Source: Legionella drancourtii LLAP12
GTDB taxonomy: Bacteria; Pseudomonadota; Gammaproteobacteria; Legionellales; Legionellaceae
Assembly (NCBI RefSeq): GCF_000162755.2
Contig: NZ_JH413813.1
Span: 13,130-50,466, forward strand
Reading direction: 5' to 3'
Length of the DNA: 37,337 nucleotides
Each line of letters starts with the position of its first letter. Position 1 is the first letter of the stretch. The translations under genes and the position numbers were made by a program. The notes beneath the pieces were generated by a model. The model was not told where the DNA came from and did not search any database. It saw nothing but the letters and a program-made list of their open reading frames with translations. Shown piece by piece: positions 25,942 to 35,580 of this stretch.

Positions 25942-26454
25942 CTACTTCCCGGTATATAAATCAAGAGTGGTTATGTGTTTCTCCCACGCCCCTGAAGAAC
26001 CTTTGATTGTTTCTTCCAATTTAATTGAATTATTCTTAATCGAACGAATCTGACCATAATTTTGCCCCATGTAATCACCAATGGATACACGAGTAATTTG
26101 TGAGTCAGGCTGCTTGATTAAGCCCCATATCTGATTATCCTGAGTTAATGTCCCCACAAATTTTAGGGCATCAAGCGGATAAACTTCCAAAGCCTGCTTC
26201 ATTCGGTGTTGGTCTGGCGCAAAAAGATCGATCCGTTTTTGCTGATTTGTAGCCTTAAATGGATTGCGCGTGTTCTCATCATTGGGGAATTTAAATCCAG
26301 GCAAAGGAGTAAACGAAGGAATAGGCTCTATAGTCCGTGTTTTTCGTTGTTTGACTTGCTGGATGTATTGCCGCAAATCATTATTGTCATCGGAGCATGC
26401 TGTCAGCAATAAAGAAAATAAACTGATTAATATTCGCCGCGTCTGATTCATCAT
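25942..26454 (-). CDS. pilP: Type IV pilus lipoprotein PilP
   Basis: This is an inner-membrane lipoprotein that links PilN/PilO to the PilQ secretin. The lipobox LLTAC places the lipidated Cys near residue 20. A disordered linker with PIPSFTPLPGFKFP follows. The folded C-terminal domain has VYPLDALKFVGTL, IWGLIKQPDSQITRVSIGDY and MGQNYGQI, which is the PilP signature. The 170 residues are normal. The start codon follows the pilO stop directly (TAAATG), and pilQ begins 14 nt after its end. Confidence 0.94.
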   Translation of the reverse strand: MMNQTRRILISLFSLLLTACSDDNNDLRQYIQQVKQRKTRTIEPIPSFTPLPGFKFPNDENTRNPFKATNQQKRIDLFAPDQHRMKQALEVYPLDALKFVGTLTQDNQIWGLIKQPDSQITRVSIGDYMGQNYGQIRSIKNNSIKLEETIKGSSGAWEKHITTLDLYTGK

Positions 26455-27051
26455 TTAGGTACGATATCGATATATTTTAGCAGTGATGTTCATCACCAAT
26501 TCATCCGCCGAAATCACTTTATGATCCTTCGAGGGTACCCCTTCTATACTAAATTCATGCAAGGTCACAATTCGATTCATTTCAGCCACCCTGCTTAAAA
26601 ACATAGCCAATTGAAAATAGCGCCCTACCACCGATATTTTTATAGGTAGCTCCACATAAAAATCGTGACTTACCTCCGGTTGTGGAGCAAACAATTCGAA
26701 TTTAAGGCCTGATGCAACCCCTGTTTTAGAAATTTCTTCTAATAACCCCGGCATCTCGTTTTTTGCTGGCAATTGTTTGAGCATTAAGGTGAAACGATTA
26801 TTCATAATACTCAGTTGTTGACGATATTCACCTAAATTAAATACCTGACGTTGTTTGTTTTCAAAATCGGCTTTTAAGGTTACTTCTTGTGCTTGTAAGC
26901 GATCGTATTTAGCAAAGTTGTCTTGAATAATTAACCAATAGCCCAAGGCAACAATAAGCATGCTTACCCCAAAGAGCACGCCAATTTTGACAGACATTGG
27001 CCATTGCCCAACATTTTCCAGTGTTAATTCATTTAAGTTAAATTTATTCAT
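26455..27051 (-). CDS. pilO: Type IV pilus inner-membrane protein PilO
   Basis: This 198-residue bitopic inner-membrane protein pairs with PilN. It has a short cytoplasmic N-terminus, a transmembrane helix near 22-44 (VKIGVLFGVSMLIVALGYWL), and a coiled coil with RLQAQEVTLKADFENKQRQ. The periplasmic ferredoxin-like domain includes EMPGLLEEISKTGVASGLKF and VVGRYFQLAMFLSRVAEM. All are family features. It overlaps the end of pilN by 4 nt (ATGA). The frame is intact, unlike its neighbours. Confidence 0.94.
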   Translation of the reverse strand: MNKFNLNELTLENVGQWPMSVKIGVLFGVSMLIVALGYWLIIQDNFAKYDRLQAQEVTLKADFENKQRQVFNLGEYRQQLSIMNNRFTLMLKQLPAKNEMPGLLEEISKTGVASGLKFELFAPQPEVSHDFYVELPIKISVVGRYFQLAMFLSRVAEMNRIVTLHEFSIEGVPSKDHKVISADELVMNITAKIYRYRT

Positions 27052-27613
27052 GAAATCCCCCCGATAGGCGATTTAGGTTCAAGAACAAACGTTAATTTAA
27101 ATTCATTATCCGCGGGCTGTGTTTTATCATCCATTTTCTTAATTTCGCTAAGAACAGGATTATGAAGCCACTCATCGTTCTCTATATTTTTCATTTCCTG
27201 AGATACATAAGTGTTCGACTCGGCATAACCTGACAAAGAAATAATATTATTTTTCCTTCAATTTTACTTAAATAGACACCTGAGGGTGTGACTTTAATTA
27301 ATTCATCAAGTAAATGGACCATTAGTGTTCGTGTGGATTGTAAGTTGCGCACTACAGACATACGGGAAACCAACATACTTCGCACTTTTTCCAAATTTTT
27401 AATTTCCCTTATCTGACGGTCATAAACAGCAATTTCTTGTTGCAGCATTTGATTTCTGCTTATTTGGTTATTTACCAGATTAGACGCATAGTAATTAAGC
27501 AAAAATACAATGAATGAAGCAATGGCAACACCGACAAGCAAAAACAAAGTAAACAGTTTTTTTTCTTTTTCGCGTTTTTGTTCACGCCAAGGAAGTAGGT
27601 TGATTCGTGTCAT
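27048..27613 (-). pseudogene. pilN: Type IV pilus inner-membrane protein PilN, frameshifted
   Basis: PilN starts MTRINLLPWREQKREKEKKL, the conserved cytoplasmic tail that binds PilM; INLLPWRE is the key motif. A transmembrane helix follows at about 20-43, then a coiled coil and LLDELIKVTPSGVYLSKIEG. The frame then breaks at GK. One more A in the A5 run (plus strand T5 at 27250-27254) gives GKNNIISLSGYAESNTY, and it continues through FMK-like SQEMKNIENDEWLHNPVL to the end. The repaired length is about 188 residues. I chose the ATG at 27613; a TTG-led frame four codons earlier would overlap the pilM stop. A translation from the break onward lacks the start. Confidence 0.92.
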
Positions 27614-27617
27614 CGCG

Positions 27618-28711
27618 TTACTCAATATTCCTTAATGCTAATCCACAGGCAACCATAAGCGATGGCGCATCATTATTTATGGAGTCTAAATGAGCCTTTT
27701 TTCCTAATGACATATTAGAAAAGGGATTTGCCACAGTGGCAGTTACCCCTAGTTTTTCTTGAATTGAATTCACTAACCCTGGAAGCCTGCTAAACCGCCT
27801 GCGAGCAAAATATGATCAACATTTTCTTCCTGACTTGCAGAATAAAAAAAGTGCATCGTCCGTTTTATCTGCACTAAAATATTTTCTTTAAACGGTACTA
27901 AAACTTGCGCCTCATAATCAGCAGGTAACGTTCCTTGTTCTTTTGCTAAAGCAGCCTGTTCAACAGTCAACATATAGTATGCGGCAATCGCCTCTATTAA
28001 TTGCATGCCACCAAATTTCTCATCACGTGAATAAATTAATTTCATCCCATGCAAAACAAATAAATGGGTGTAATTCGCACCAATATCAATAATTGCAATT
28101 GTTTTATCTTGTCCTGCAGCAGGTAAATCTTTAGCAAGTTGCTGTGCTGCGCGCTCTACCGCAAAAGACTCTACATCAACCACCAAAACATCCAAACCAG
28201 CCCGAGTCACAGTTTCAACACGATTATTTACATTCTCAGCACGTGAAGCAACGATGAGAACATCAAGCATCGAACGGTTTTTTTCTGAAGGACCTAAAAT
28301 TTCAAAATCAAGATTAATTTCATCAATCGGATAAGGAATGTATTTATCCGCCTCAATAACAATGAGCTCCTCCATATCCTCATCGTTCAAGCCATCATTA
28401 ATTTGCACTATTTTGCTGATTATTGCCGCATCAGGCACAGCCAATGCAACCTGTTTACACTTGGTTTGTAATCTATCGAATAATTGTTTAATACACGACG
28501 CAACGGCGCCAACATCCTTAATAACATTGCCATCAAGTGCGTGAGGGGGTAAAACTTCGCGTCCATAATTTTCGACACAAAGCGTTTCGCCATTGCCAGA
28601 AATTTCTAACATTTTCACGGCTGCGGACGTTATATCTATGCCAAGAATTGAACGATGCTTAGGCTGAAACAATTTGAGCAAACGACTTATTCTTTTGAAT
28701 CTTCCTTGCAT
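27618..28711 (-). pseudogene. pilM: Type IV pilus actin-like protein PilM, frameshifted near the C-terminus
   Basis: This is the cytoplasmic actin-fold ring protein that binds the PilN tail. SILGIDITSAAVKMLEIS is the phosphate-1 region. IAIIDIGANYTHLFVLHG is the phosphate-2 region, and ILLAGGLAG the adenosine loop. The frame stops at 27773 after AGFQG. One missing base near 27783-27786 (GGCTTCC for GGCCTTCC) would give LAGLPGLVNSIQEKLGV and run on to a stop at 27618, about 364 residues. The final LMVACGLALRNIE is the expected C-terminus. AGGAG lies 9 nt before the start. It is the first gene of pilMNOPQ and diverges from the coiled-coil gene. Confidence 0.92.
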
Positions 28712-28926
28712 CCAAAAAAACTCCTATAGAACGGATATGATGATGTTAACGTAAGCCATTAAAAAATAGAATGGTTTTCTTTATATTTACTGGATTTAAG
28801 CCACAATCAAGAACAACTTCTCACGCTCTTTCATAAAACGTCTTGCGCCGCTACAAAACATTTAATATAGTGAAAAGTCAATCTGTAAGGGAATTTCTCA
28901 TTTATTGTTTTAGAAAGGAGGTTAAA

Positions 28927-30084
28927 ATGACACGATTGGACGATTTAATTATTTCACTGACAACAATTTTGGTCTGTTATCACGACAGTCAAACTCAAGT
29001 AGTTAAACCACGTATTACTGAAGACGACAAATTTTGGAGCAAATCTCGGCAATATGCGATAGACCTCTTAAATGAGGCCGATTATGTCATGGAAATTGAC
29101 AAGCTAAATAAAGCATGTACTTCTCATTATACGGGACGTCTTCATTTTCTTGATTTTATAAAAGATACAATAATTGATTTAAAAACAAAACAAAATAAAG
29201 ACACCCCTTTTGATGACAATGAATTGGAGGTATACACCAAAGACATAGCTCGATTATTTATCGACTTTAGAGAACTATTAAAGATACCTAAAAGTAAACA
29301 TTACGATGTGCAATTTAAAGAAGTTCATGGTAAGACTGCAAATATTTCTTTACCGGGTCTGATTGACGATAGCTATACGCGTTCGTTCACAAACTTCATA
29401 AGTAGCAATAAAGAAGAACCCTTATGTAATTCCGGAAAACTTACAACTAAAATATTGCTTGATAGATTTAATATTAAGGCAACTTCCTCGAATGAAGAAA
29501 TGCACCAAATAGCTAAAATTTTATGTCAGGAACACCAAGATTCCCTATTAGCAAAGGAAAACCAAAAAATAAAAGCCGAATTAGAGCAATCTCAGCATAA
29601 AGTTGCCGAACAACAAAGTACGAACGAAAAATTAACTCGTAAAATTGCGGAGCAACAAAGTGCAAACGAAGAGTTAAATCGTAAACTTGCAGAGCAACAA
29701 AGTACAAACATAGAATTAAATCGTAGAATTGTGGAGCAACAAAGCCTAATCAAATCATTAGAGCTTAGAGTTGCTGAGCAACAAAGTACGAATGAAGCAT
29801 TAGCTCACCGGATAGCTGAGAAATTAGAGGAAGAGCCATCAAAGGCTCAGTCGAGCGCAACAGCCCCTCAAGTAAAACCAAATAAAGAAAAAGCACTACC
29901 CACACCCATGGTATTCAAAGGGCTTTTTCCTGGATTAAGAGGAACGTTACCTAATGTTCCGAGCACTTTTTCCCCCTATCAGAGCTACTCTGTTGGGTTA
30001 TTTATGCATCCTAAAAATCCTCATACGACAAGCAGCACTCCATATAGAACCCCATCCCAGGGAGGTTCTAGTAATGGTGAATAA
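28927..30084 (+). CDS. Coiled-coil protein, candidate effector, between pilM and mrcA
   Basis: This 385-residue protein has no signal peptide or membrane segment. The start at 28927 has AAAGGAGG 6 nt upstream; the frame is open 84 nt further. The N-terminal helical domain (about 1-225), starting TRLDDLIISLTTILVCYH, includes DFIKDTIIDLKTKQNKD and DIARLFIDFRELLKIP; I do not recognise it. A coiled coil follows (about 215-305), made of five 14-residue units such as VAEQQSTNEKLTRK. The Pro/Ser/Gly-rich tail ends TPYRTPSQGGSSNGE. Its place between pilM and mrcA, genes that are usually directly divergent, suggests a later insertion. An effector role is inference from architecture and genus only. Confidence 0.75.
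   Translation: MTRLDDLIISLTTILVCYHDSQTQVVKPRITEDDKFWSKSRQYAIDLLNEADYVMEIDKLNKACTSHYTGRLHFLDFIKDTIIDLKTKQNKDTPFDDNELEVYTKDIARLFIDFRELLKIPKSKHYDVQFKEVHGKTANISLPGLIDDSYTRSFTNFISSNKEEPLCNSGKLTTKILLDRFNIKATSSNEEMHQIAKILCQEHQDSLLAKENQKIKAELEQSQHKVAEQQSTNEKLTRKIAEQQSANEELNRKLAEQQSTNIELNRRIVEQQSLIKSLELRVAEQQSTNEALAHRIAEKLEEEPSKAQSSATAPQVKPNKEKALPTPMVFKGLFPGLRGTLPNVPSTFSPYQSYSVGLFMHPKNPHTTSSTPYRTPSQGGSSNGE
29602..29811 (+). repeat. Five 42-bp tandem repeats in the coiled-coil gene
   Basis: Units begin at 29602, 29644, 29686, 29728 and 29770, exactly 42 nt apart, and the first bases of a sixth start at 29812. GAGCAACAAAGTACGAA-like cores are nearly identical. Each unit codes for two heptads, so unit gain or loss changes coiled-coil length without a frameshift. 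Confidence 0.9.
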
Positions 30085-30094
30085 GTAAAATCTC

Positions 30095-30142
30095 TTGGCG
30101 TTTCATTAATTATTTTGCCTTCCCTCTTCAATGAAACGCCAA
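30095..30142 (+). terminator. Long stem-loop after the coiled-coil gene
   Basis: TTGGCGTTTCATT and AATGAAACGCCAA form a perfect 13-bp stem with a 22-nt loop starting 10 nt after the stop codon. There is no T-run behind it, but it is the only strong hairpin in the gap and probably defines the transcript end before mrcA. Confidence 0.6.
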
Positions 30143-30202
30143 TTAAATTGCAAAATCCCCCTCTTTTTTGTACAAAACTCGCAATCTCATAAGGAATCAC
30201 GG

Positions 30203-30208
30203 TATAAT
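30203..30208 (+). promoter_or_regulatory. mrcA: Putative -10 box for mrcA
   Basis: A perfect TATAAT lies 35 nt upstream of the mrcA start codon. The expected -35 position (about 30180) has only a weak match, so promoter strength may depend on other factors. Confidence 0.4.
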
Positions 30209-30242
30209 GTGATACTAATTTCATTTAAACCAACATGACTCT

Positions 30243-32615
30243 ATGAAAAAAATGGCATACTTCTGGCGTAAAGGTCTATGGGCGCTGATGAGCCTGTTTT
30301 TTCTTTTATTAGTAGTAGGTAGTGTTTTATACCTCTACCTTGAAAGCCAGCTCCCCAATGTCGATTCATTGAAAACAGTGCAATTACAAGTCCCATTACA
30401 AATCTTCAGCAAAGAAGGCTTGCTTATTCAAGAATATGGTGAAAAAAAACGTATTCCAGTTACCTACGATGAAATACCACAAGCACTGATTCATGCTCTG
30501 GTTGCCACAGAAGATCAACGCTTTTTTGAACATCCTGGCGTTGATATAATGGGTCTTGGTCGCGCGGCTGTACGCATGGTCAAAACAGGAACCAAATCTC
30601 AAGGTGGTAGTACGATTACCATGCAGGTTGCGCGCAACTTCTTTTTAACCCGCAAAAAAACCTTCTTACGTAAGTTCAATGAAATCATGTTGGCGATTAA
30701 GATAGACCGAGAGCTAAGTAAAGAAAAAATCCTGGAACTGTATCTTAATCGCATTTATTTAGGTAATCGTGCCTATGGCGTTGGGGCTGCGGCCATGGTC
30801 TATTATGGCAAACAACTTAAAGAGCTTAACCTTTCTGAGTTAGCGATGCTTGCCGGTCTTCCTCAAGCACCATCAACGCAAAACCCTATTGCGAATCCTT
30901 TGGCAGCTAAAAAACGTCGTGACCACGTTTTAGAACGCCTTTTGGAAGAACACTATATTAATGAAGAGCAGTATCAAAATGCTATTAATCAACCAATTAC
31001 AGCAAAATATCATGGCACTGACATCAAAGTAAGTGCACCATACGTGGCCGAAATGATTCGCCAATCTTTATATGATAATTTCGGCCCAGATGCCTACACT
31101 AAAGGATATAAGGTTTACACCACGATTGATGGCAACCTGCAAAATACAGCAAATCAAGTCGTAGAAAAGAATTTAATTGCTTACGATCACCGTCATGGCT
31201 ATCGCGGTCCGATCGCAACCATTGGTGAGCAAGACAGTAAATCCTTGACGATTATTCATAAAAGCCTGGAAAAATACCCTACGCTCAACAATCTGATTCC
31301 TGCGGTAATTACTGAAGTTCATGATAAAGAAGTCACGGCAATATTACAAAATGGACATTCAGCAACAATCCCATGGAGTGGTTTATCCTGGGCTAGACCT
31401 GCTCTTAAAAATGGCTGGGTAGGAAAATCACCCGCTAAAGCCATGCAAATTGTTGCCATAGGTGACATTGTTTATGTTCATTCAACAAAAGAGCATTGGG
31501 AATTAGCGCAGATTCCAGATGCAGAATCGGCAATGGTTGCGCTTAACCCCAAAAATGGCGCCATTGAAGTTTTAGTTGGTGGTTTTAATTTCCAAAAAAG
31601 TAAGTTCAACCGTGCAACTCAATCAAGCAGACAACCGGGTTCAAGCTTTAAGCCATTTGTCTATGCTGCTGCATTAAATAATGGATACAGCCTGGCGACA
31701 CTAATCAACGATGCCCCAATTGTTGTTGATGATCCAAGCCAGCCTAATTTGTGGCGACCACACAATGTTAACTTAAAATTCAATGGCCCAACGCGCTTAA
31801 AACAAGCTTTGGTACAGTCTAAAAACCTAGTGTCGATTCGAATTCTAGATGATATTGGCATCAATTACACCATCGACTTCCTGACTCGTTTTGGCTTTAA
31901 TAAAAAACTACTCCCTAAAGGCTTATCGCTGGCTTTAGGCAGCCTCTCTATTAGTCCAATGGATTTAACCGCTGCATACGCTGTATTTGCGAATGGCGGC
32001 TATAAAGTAGAACCATTCCTTATTGATCGGATTACGGATAAAGACGGTAAAATTCTCTTACAAGCCAAGCCTTCTGTTGTTTGCAATAATTGCGATACCA
32101 ATGTCGATCACTCTACTCTGGCACCGCGTGTCATTCCAGAAGACATTACTTATTTAATGAATTCCGCATTAAAAGACGTGATTCAACATGGTACGGCAAG
32201 AGCAGCGCGAGTACTTAATCGTCAAGACATAGCTGGTAAAACAGGAACAACCAATGATCAAGTCGATTCCTGGTTTGCCGGATTTAACTCTGATTTAGTA
32301 GTGACCACGTGGATAGGTTTTGATAATCCTAAATCACTTCATGAATATGCCGCAGGCCTTGCTCTCCCTTTATGGATAGACTTTATGAAAGTCGCGCTAA
32401 AAGGAAAGCCTGAAAGTGAAATGAAACAACCTGAAAATGTAGTGACTGTACGCATTGATCCTAGTAGTGGCTTATTGGCCAGACCAAATCAAGCTAATGG
32501 CATTATAGAATACTTCCGCGATAAGGAAGTTCCTGCAGAAGAAGATCCTACTCCAGTATATAATGCAAGTACCGATCAAGGACAACTTCCAACCGTAGAA
32601 GAAAATTTATTTTAA
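30243..32615 (+). CDS. mrcA: Penicillin-binding protein 1A
   Basis: This bifunctional class A PBP polymerises and crosslinks peptidoglycan. One N-terminal transmembrane helix (about 11-33) anchors it in the inner membrane. In the glycosyltransferase domain, ATEDQRFFEHPGVD carries the catalytic Glu (E90), and QGGSTITMQVARN and KILELYLNRIYLGN follow. An OB-like insert lies at about 310-420. The transpeptidase domain has SxxK as SSFK (S467), SKN in VQSKNLVS, and KTGT at 666-669. The 790 residues are typical. It lies divergent to the pilMNOPQ operon, as in many gammaproteobacteria, but with an extra gene between them. Confidence 0.96.
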   Translation: MKKMAYFWRKGLWALMSLFFLLLVVGSVLYLYLESQLPNVDSLKTVQLQVPLQIFSKEGLLIQEYGEKKRIPVTYDEIPQALIHALVATEDQRFFEHPGVDIMGLGRAAVRMVKTGTKSQGGSTITMQVARNFFLTRKKTFLRKFNEIMLAIKIDRELSKEKILELYLNRIYLGNRAYGVGAAAMVYYGKQLKELNLSELAMLAGLPQAPSTQNPIANPLAAKKRRDHVLERLLEEHYINEEQYQNAINQPITAKYHGTDIKVSAPYVAEMIRQSLYDNFGPDAYTKGYKVYTTIDGNLQNTANQVVEKNLIAYDHRHGYRGPIATIGEQDSKSLTIIHKSLEKYPTLNNLIPAVITEVHDKEVTAILQNGHSATIPWSGLSWARPALKNGWVGKSPAKAMQIVAIGDIVYVHSTKEHWELAQIPDAESAMVALNPKNGAIEVLVGGFNFQKSKFNRATQSSRQPGSSFKPFVYAAALNNGYSLATLINDAPIVVDDPSQPNLWRPHNVNLKFNGPTRLKQALVQSKNLVSIRILDDIGINYTIDFLTRFGFNKKLLPKGLSLALGSLSISPMDLTAAYAVFANGGYKVEPFLIDRITDKDGKILLQAKPSVVCNNCDTNVDHSTLAPRVIPEDITYLMNSALKDVIQHGTARAARVLNRQDIAGKTGTTNDQVDSWFAGFNSDLVVTTWIGFDNPKSLHEYAAGLALPLWIDFMKVALKGKPESEMKQPENVVTVRIDPSSGLLARPNQANGIIEYFRDKEVPAEEDPTPVYNASTDQGQLPTVEENLF

Positions 32616-32653
32616 ATTCCAATTTTCGATACTATCCGCCGTATTCACACGAG

Positions 32654-32685
32654 TCGCCTAGTTGCAAGCAACTAGGCGATTTGTT
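32654..32685 (+). terminator. Rho-independent terminator of mrcA
   Basis: TCGCCTAGTTG and CAACTAGGCGA make a perfect 11-bp stem with a CAAG tetraloop 39 nt after the mrcA stop, followed by TTTGTT. The structure is strong and the short T-rich tail fits intrinsic termination. Confidence 0.8.
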
Positions 32686-32766
32686 AAAAAGTAAATTATT
32701 TCTATCTCAAAGAACTATAATTCTATCTAGCTTCAAAAATAAAGAATTTAGCGAGACTTACCTCAC

Positions 32767-32788
32767 CTCGATCCGCTCAGGCTGAGGA
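32767..32788. repeat. Fragment of palindromic element family A
   Basis: CTCGATCCGCTCAGGCTGAG matches the left part of copies 1 and 3, but no TCTCGAAGCC core or right arm follows. It appears to be a solo half-copy, about 100 nt upstream of the aldo/keto reductase gene. Confidence 0.5.
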
Positions 32789-32850
32789 AATGTAAGATTT
32801 TGCTCGATTTCTTATCCGAAACTGGCGTTAAATTAACGTGATTTTAGTGA

Positions 32851-33870
<1,020 letters not shown>

Positions 33871-34280
33871 ACTCAAATTACAGCTTATCAGATTTTGAGA
33901 CGTAGAATAAAAAAATAGAGTTCTGCTGCCACTGTCTTACTGCAAAATTGGTGTACCTTCCTACAGTAATGGTAAAAAGATTTCTAATGTTTCCCATCCA
34001 TGACAAAATGAACCTACTCTTAAAGCAGGCCTTGACTAATTATCTAAGACAATATCGATGTTTCTCGTGCCTAATCTAAAAGAAAATTCGCTTAAATTTT
34101 TCGCAACTAATGGACAAGAAATGATTGGACTATGTCCGCAAACCCATCGTTTAATGAACTTAGAAAAATACGAGCGCCACCAAAAACGGGGAAAATATTT
34201 TTTCGTAATTTATTGAATACACTCTATTCCTAACATCAGTTATATAATACATTGCTTTAATTTTACCAAAGGACATTAAA
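33871..34280. other. Non-coding gap with a small doubtful ORF
   Basis: The gap of about 410 nt between the two oxidoreductase genes is AT-rich. It contains one 52-codon open frame on the plus strand (34058-34216), from MFLVPNLKENSLKFF to RGKYFFVIY, without a convincing ribosome-binding site; it may be a gene remnant or chance. No hairpin terminator stands out after the reductase. Confidence 0.35.
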
Positions 34281-35468
34281 TTGAAAATTGCTATTATAGG
34301 AGGCTCGATAGCAGGCTGTGCTGTGGCTCTATTACTAAAAGATAAATTTGATGTTACAATTTTTGAGCGCTCGAAAGATTTAAAATCTCGTGGTGCAGGG
34401 ATTACAATTTCAAAGGAATTACTTCAAACACTAATATCTAAAGACCTTCTTGATAAAGAAACAATGGTGTACTCTTCCTCAACTCGGAGTTTTTACTGTC
34501 AATTACCAAGTAAACCTGACTATGGCCACTGCTTGTGGAATCAAAATATTTCGATTGTTAGTCTTCACTGGGATACCCTATTTCTTAATTTAAGAAAACG
34601 AATACCCGATAAACTATATAAAAATGAGTGCAGAATAATCGATGTAAAACTCAAAGACGGCGAATCTAGCCAAGTAATACTGGCATCCGGTGAAACTCAA
34701 GAATTTGATTTAATTATTTTCGCTGACGGCTCGCAATCCATGGGAAGAAAACTTATATCTGAAAGCTCTCAATTGACCTATTCTGGTTATGTAGCATGGC
34801 GAGGTATATTAGATTTTGATCTAATAAAAGATAAATCACCTTTTATCAATAACACCCCTTACTATTGTTTTAATAATGGTCATTTATTAGCATATCCTGT
34901 CAATCATGATGACATTAAAAAATTAAATTGGGTATTGTACGAAAAATTACCTATAGAAGACTTAGATAGTTTAGGTCAAACAACTCAGATTGATTTTTCA
35001 GAAACAGCAACAACACACTTACATCAATTGGCCAATTCCAAACTACCCAAAGCAATTGCTCAGATAATTATCAATACTAAATCACCTTTTATGCAAAAAA
35101 TTGTCGATGTTGGCGTAGAGAGACTTATTACTAAAGCAGGGCTTTTACTTGGTGATTCGAGTGTTGTGCTACGTCCGCACGTTGGTAGTGGTGCATCGCT
35201 GGCTATACAGGATGCATTAAATTTAAGAGAACAACTCGATATTTATGACAATATTTCTCAAGCAATCGCGCAATGGGAAAAACATACTCTCCCAAATAGA
35301 TTATCAACCTATGCTCTCTCAAAACGAATAGGTGATGCTTTAGTATTAAATCCTAGCTTATGGCAAGGTATGGATGAGTCAAAAATGGACATTTGGTGGG
35401 AACAAATCATCCTTGGGGAAAAATGGTACACAACCAATGAGCAAGTTACTCCATCTTACGTCGTATAA
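34281..35468 (+). CDS. FAD-dependent monooxygenase-like oxidoreductase
   Basis: This 395-residue flavoprotein belongs to the PF01494-type aromatic hydroxylase family. The N-terminal Rossmann fold reads KIAIIGGSIAGCAVALLL with a GGxxxG-type dinucleotide loop (7-12), then TIFERS as the ribose-binding acidic end. The mid-protein motif is DLIIFADGSQS. The FAD motif GDSSVVLRPHVGSGASLAIQDA (from about 291) is typical of hydroxylases. Translation starts at TTG with AAAGGA 7 nt upstream. The substrate is unknown. It stands alone, converging with dinB, and shows no linked ring-cleavage genes, so a tailoring or quinone-type role is as likely as aromatic degradation. Confidence 0.87.
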   Translation: MKIAIIGGSIAGCAVALLLKDKFDVTIFERSKDLKSRGAGITISKELLQTLISKDLLDKETMVYSSSTRSFYCQLPSKPDYGHCLWNQNISIVSLHWDTLFLNLRKRIPDKLYKNECRIIDVKLKDGESSQVILASGETQEFDLIIFADGSQSMGRKLISESSQLTYSGYVAWRGILDFDLIKDKSPFINNTPYYCFNNGHLLAYPVNHDDIKKLNWVLYEKLPIEDLDSLGQTTQIDFSETATTHLHQLANSKLPKAIAQIIINTKSPFMQKIVDVGVERLITKAGLLLGDSSVVLRPHVGSGASLAIQDALNLREQLDIYDNISQAIAQWEKHTLPNRLSTYALSKRIGDALVLNPSLWQGMDESKMDIWWEQIILGEKWYTTNEQVTPSYVV

Positions 35469-35580
35469 TTTTATATTTAAATTCAAGAATGCTCGTTTCA
35501 TTAATAAAAATATATTTACCCACACAAGACTCGTGTATTACTAAAGTAAAAAAGGTCACCCGCCGATCAAAGCTTCGAGT

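Noticed and set aside
28843-28926. Upstream extension of the coiled-coil protein
   Set aside because: AAAGGAGG lies right before the ATG at 28927; the earlier start has no such site.
29602-29811. 42-bp periodic repeats resembling an array or minisatellite
   Set aside because: They are in frame and encode a heptad coiled coil; there are no unique spacers.
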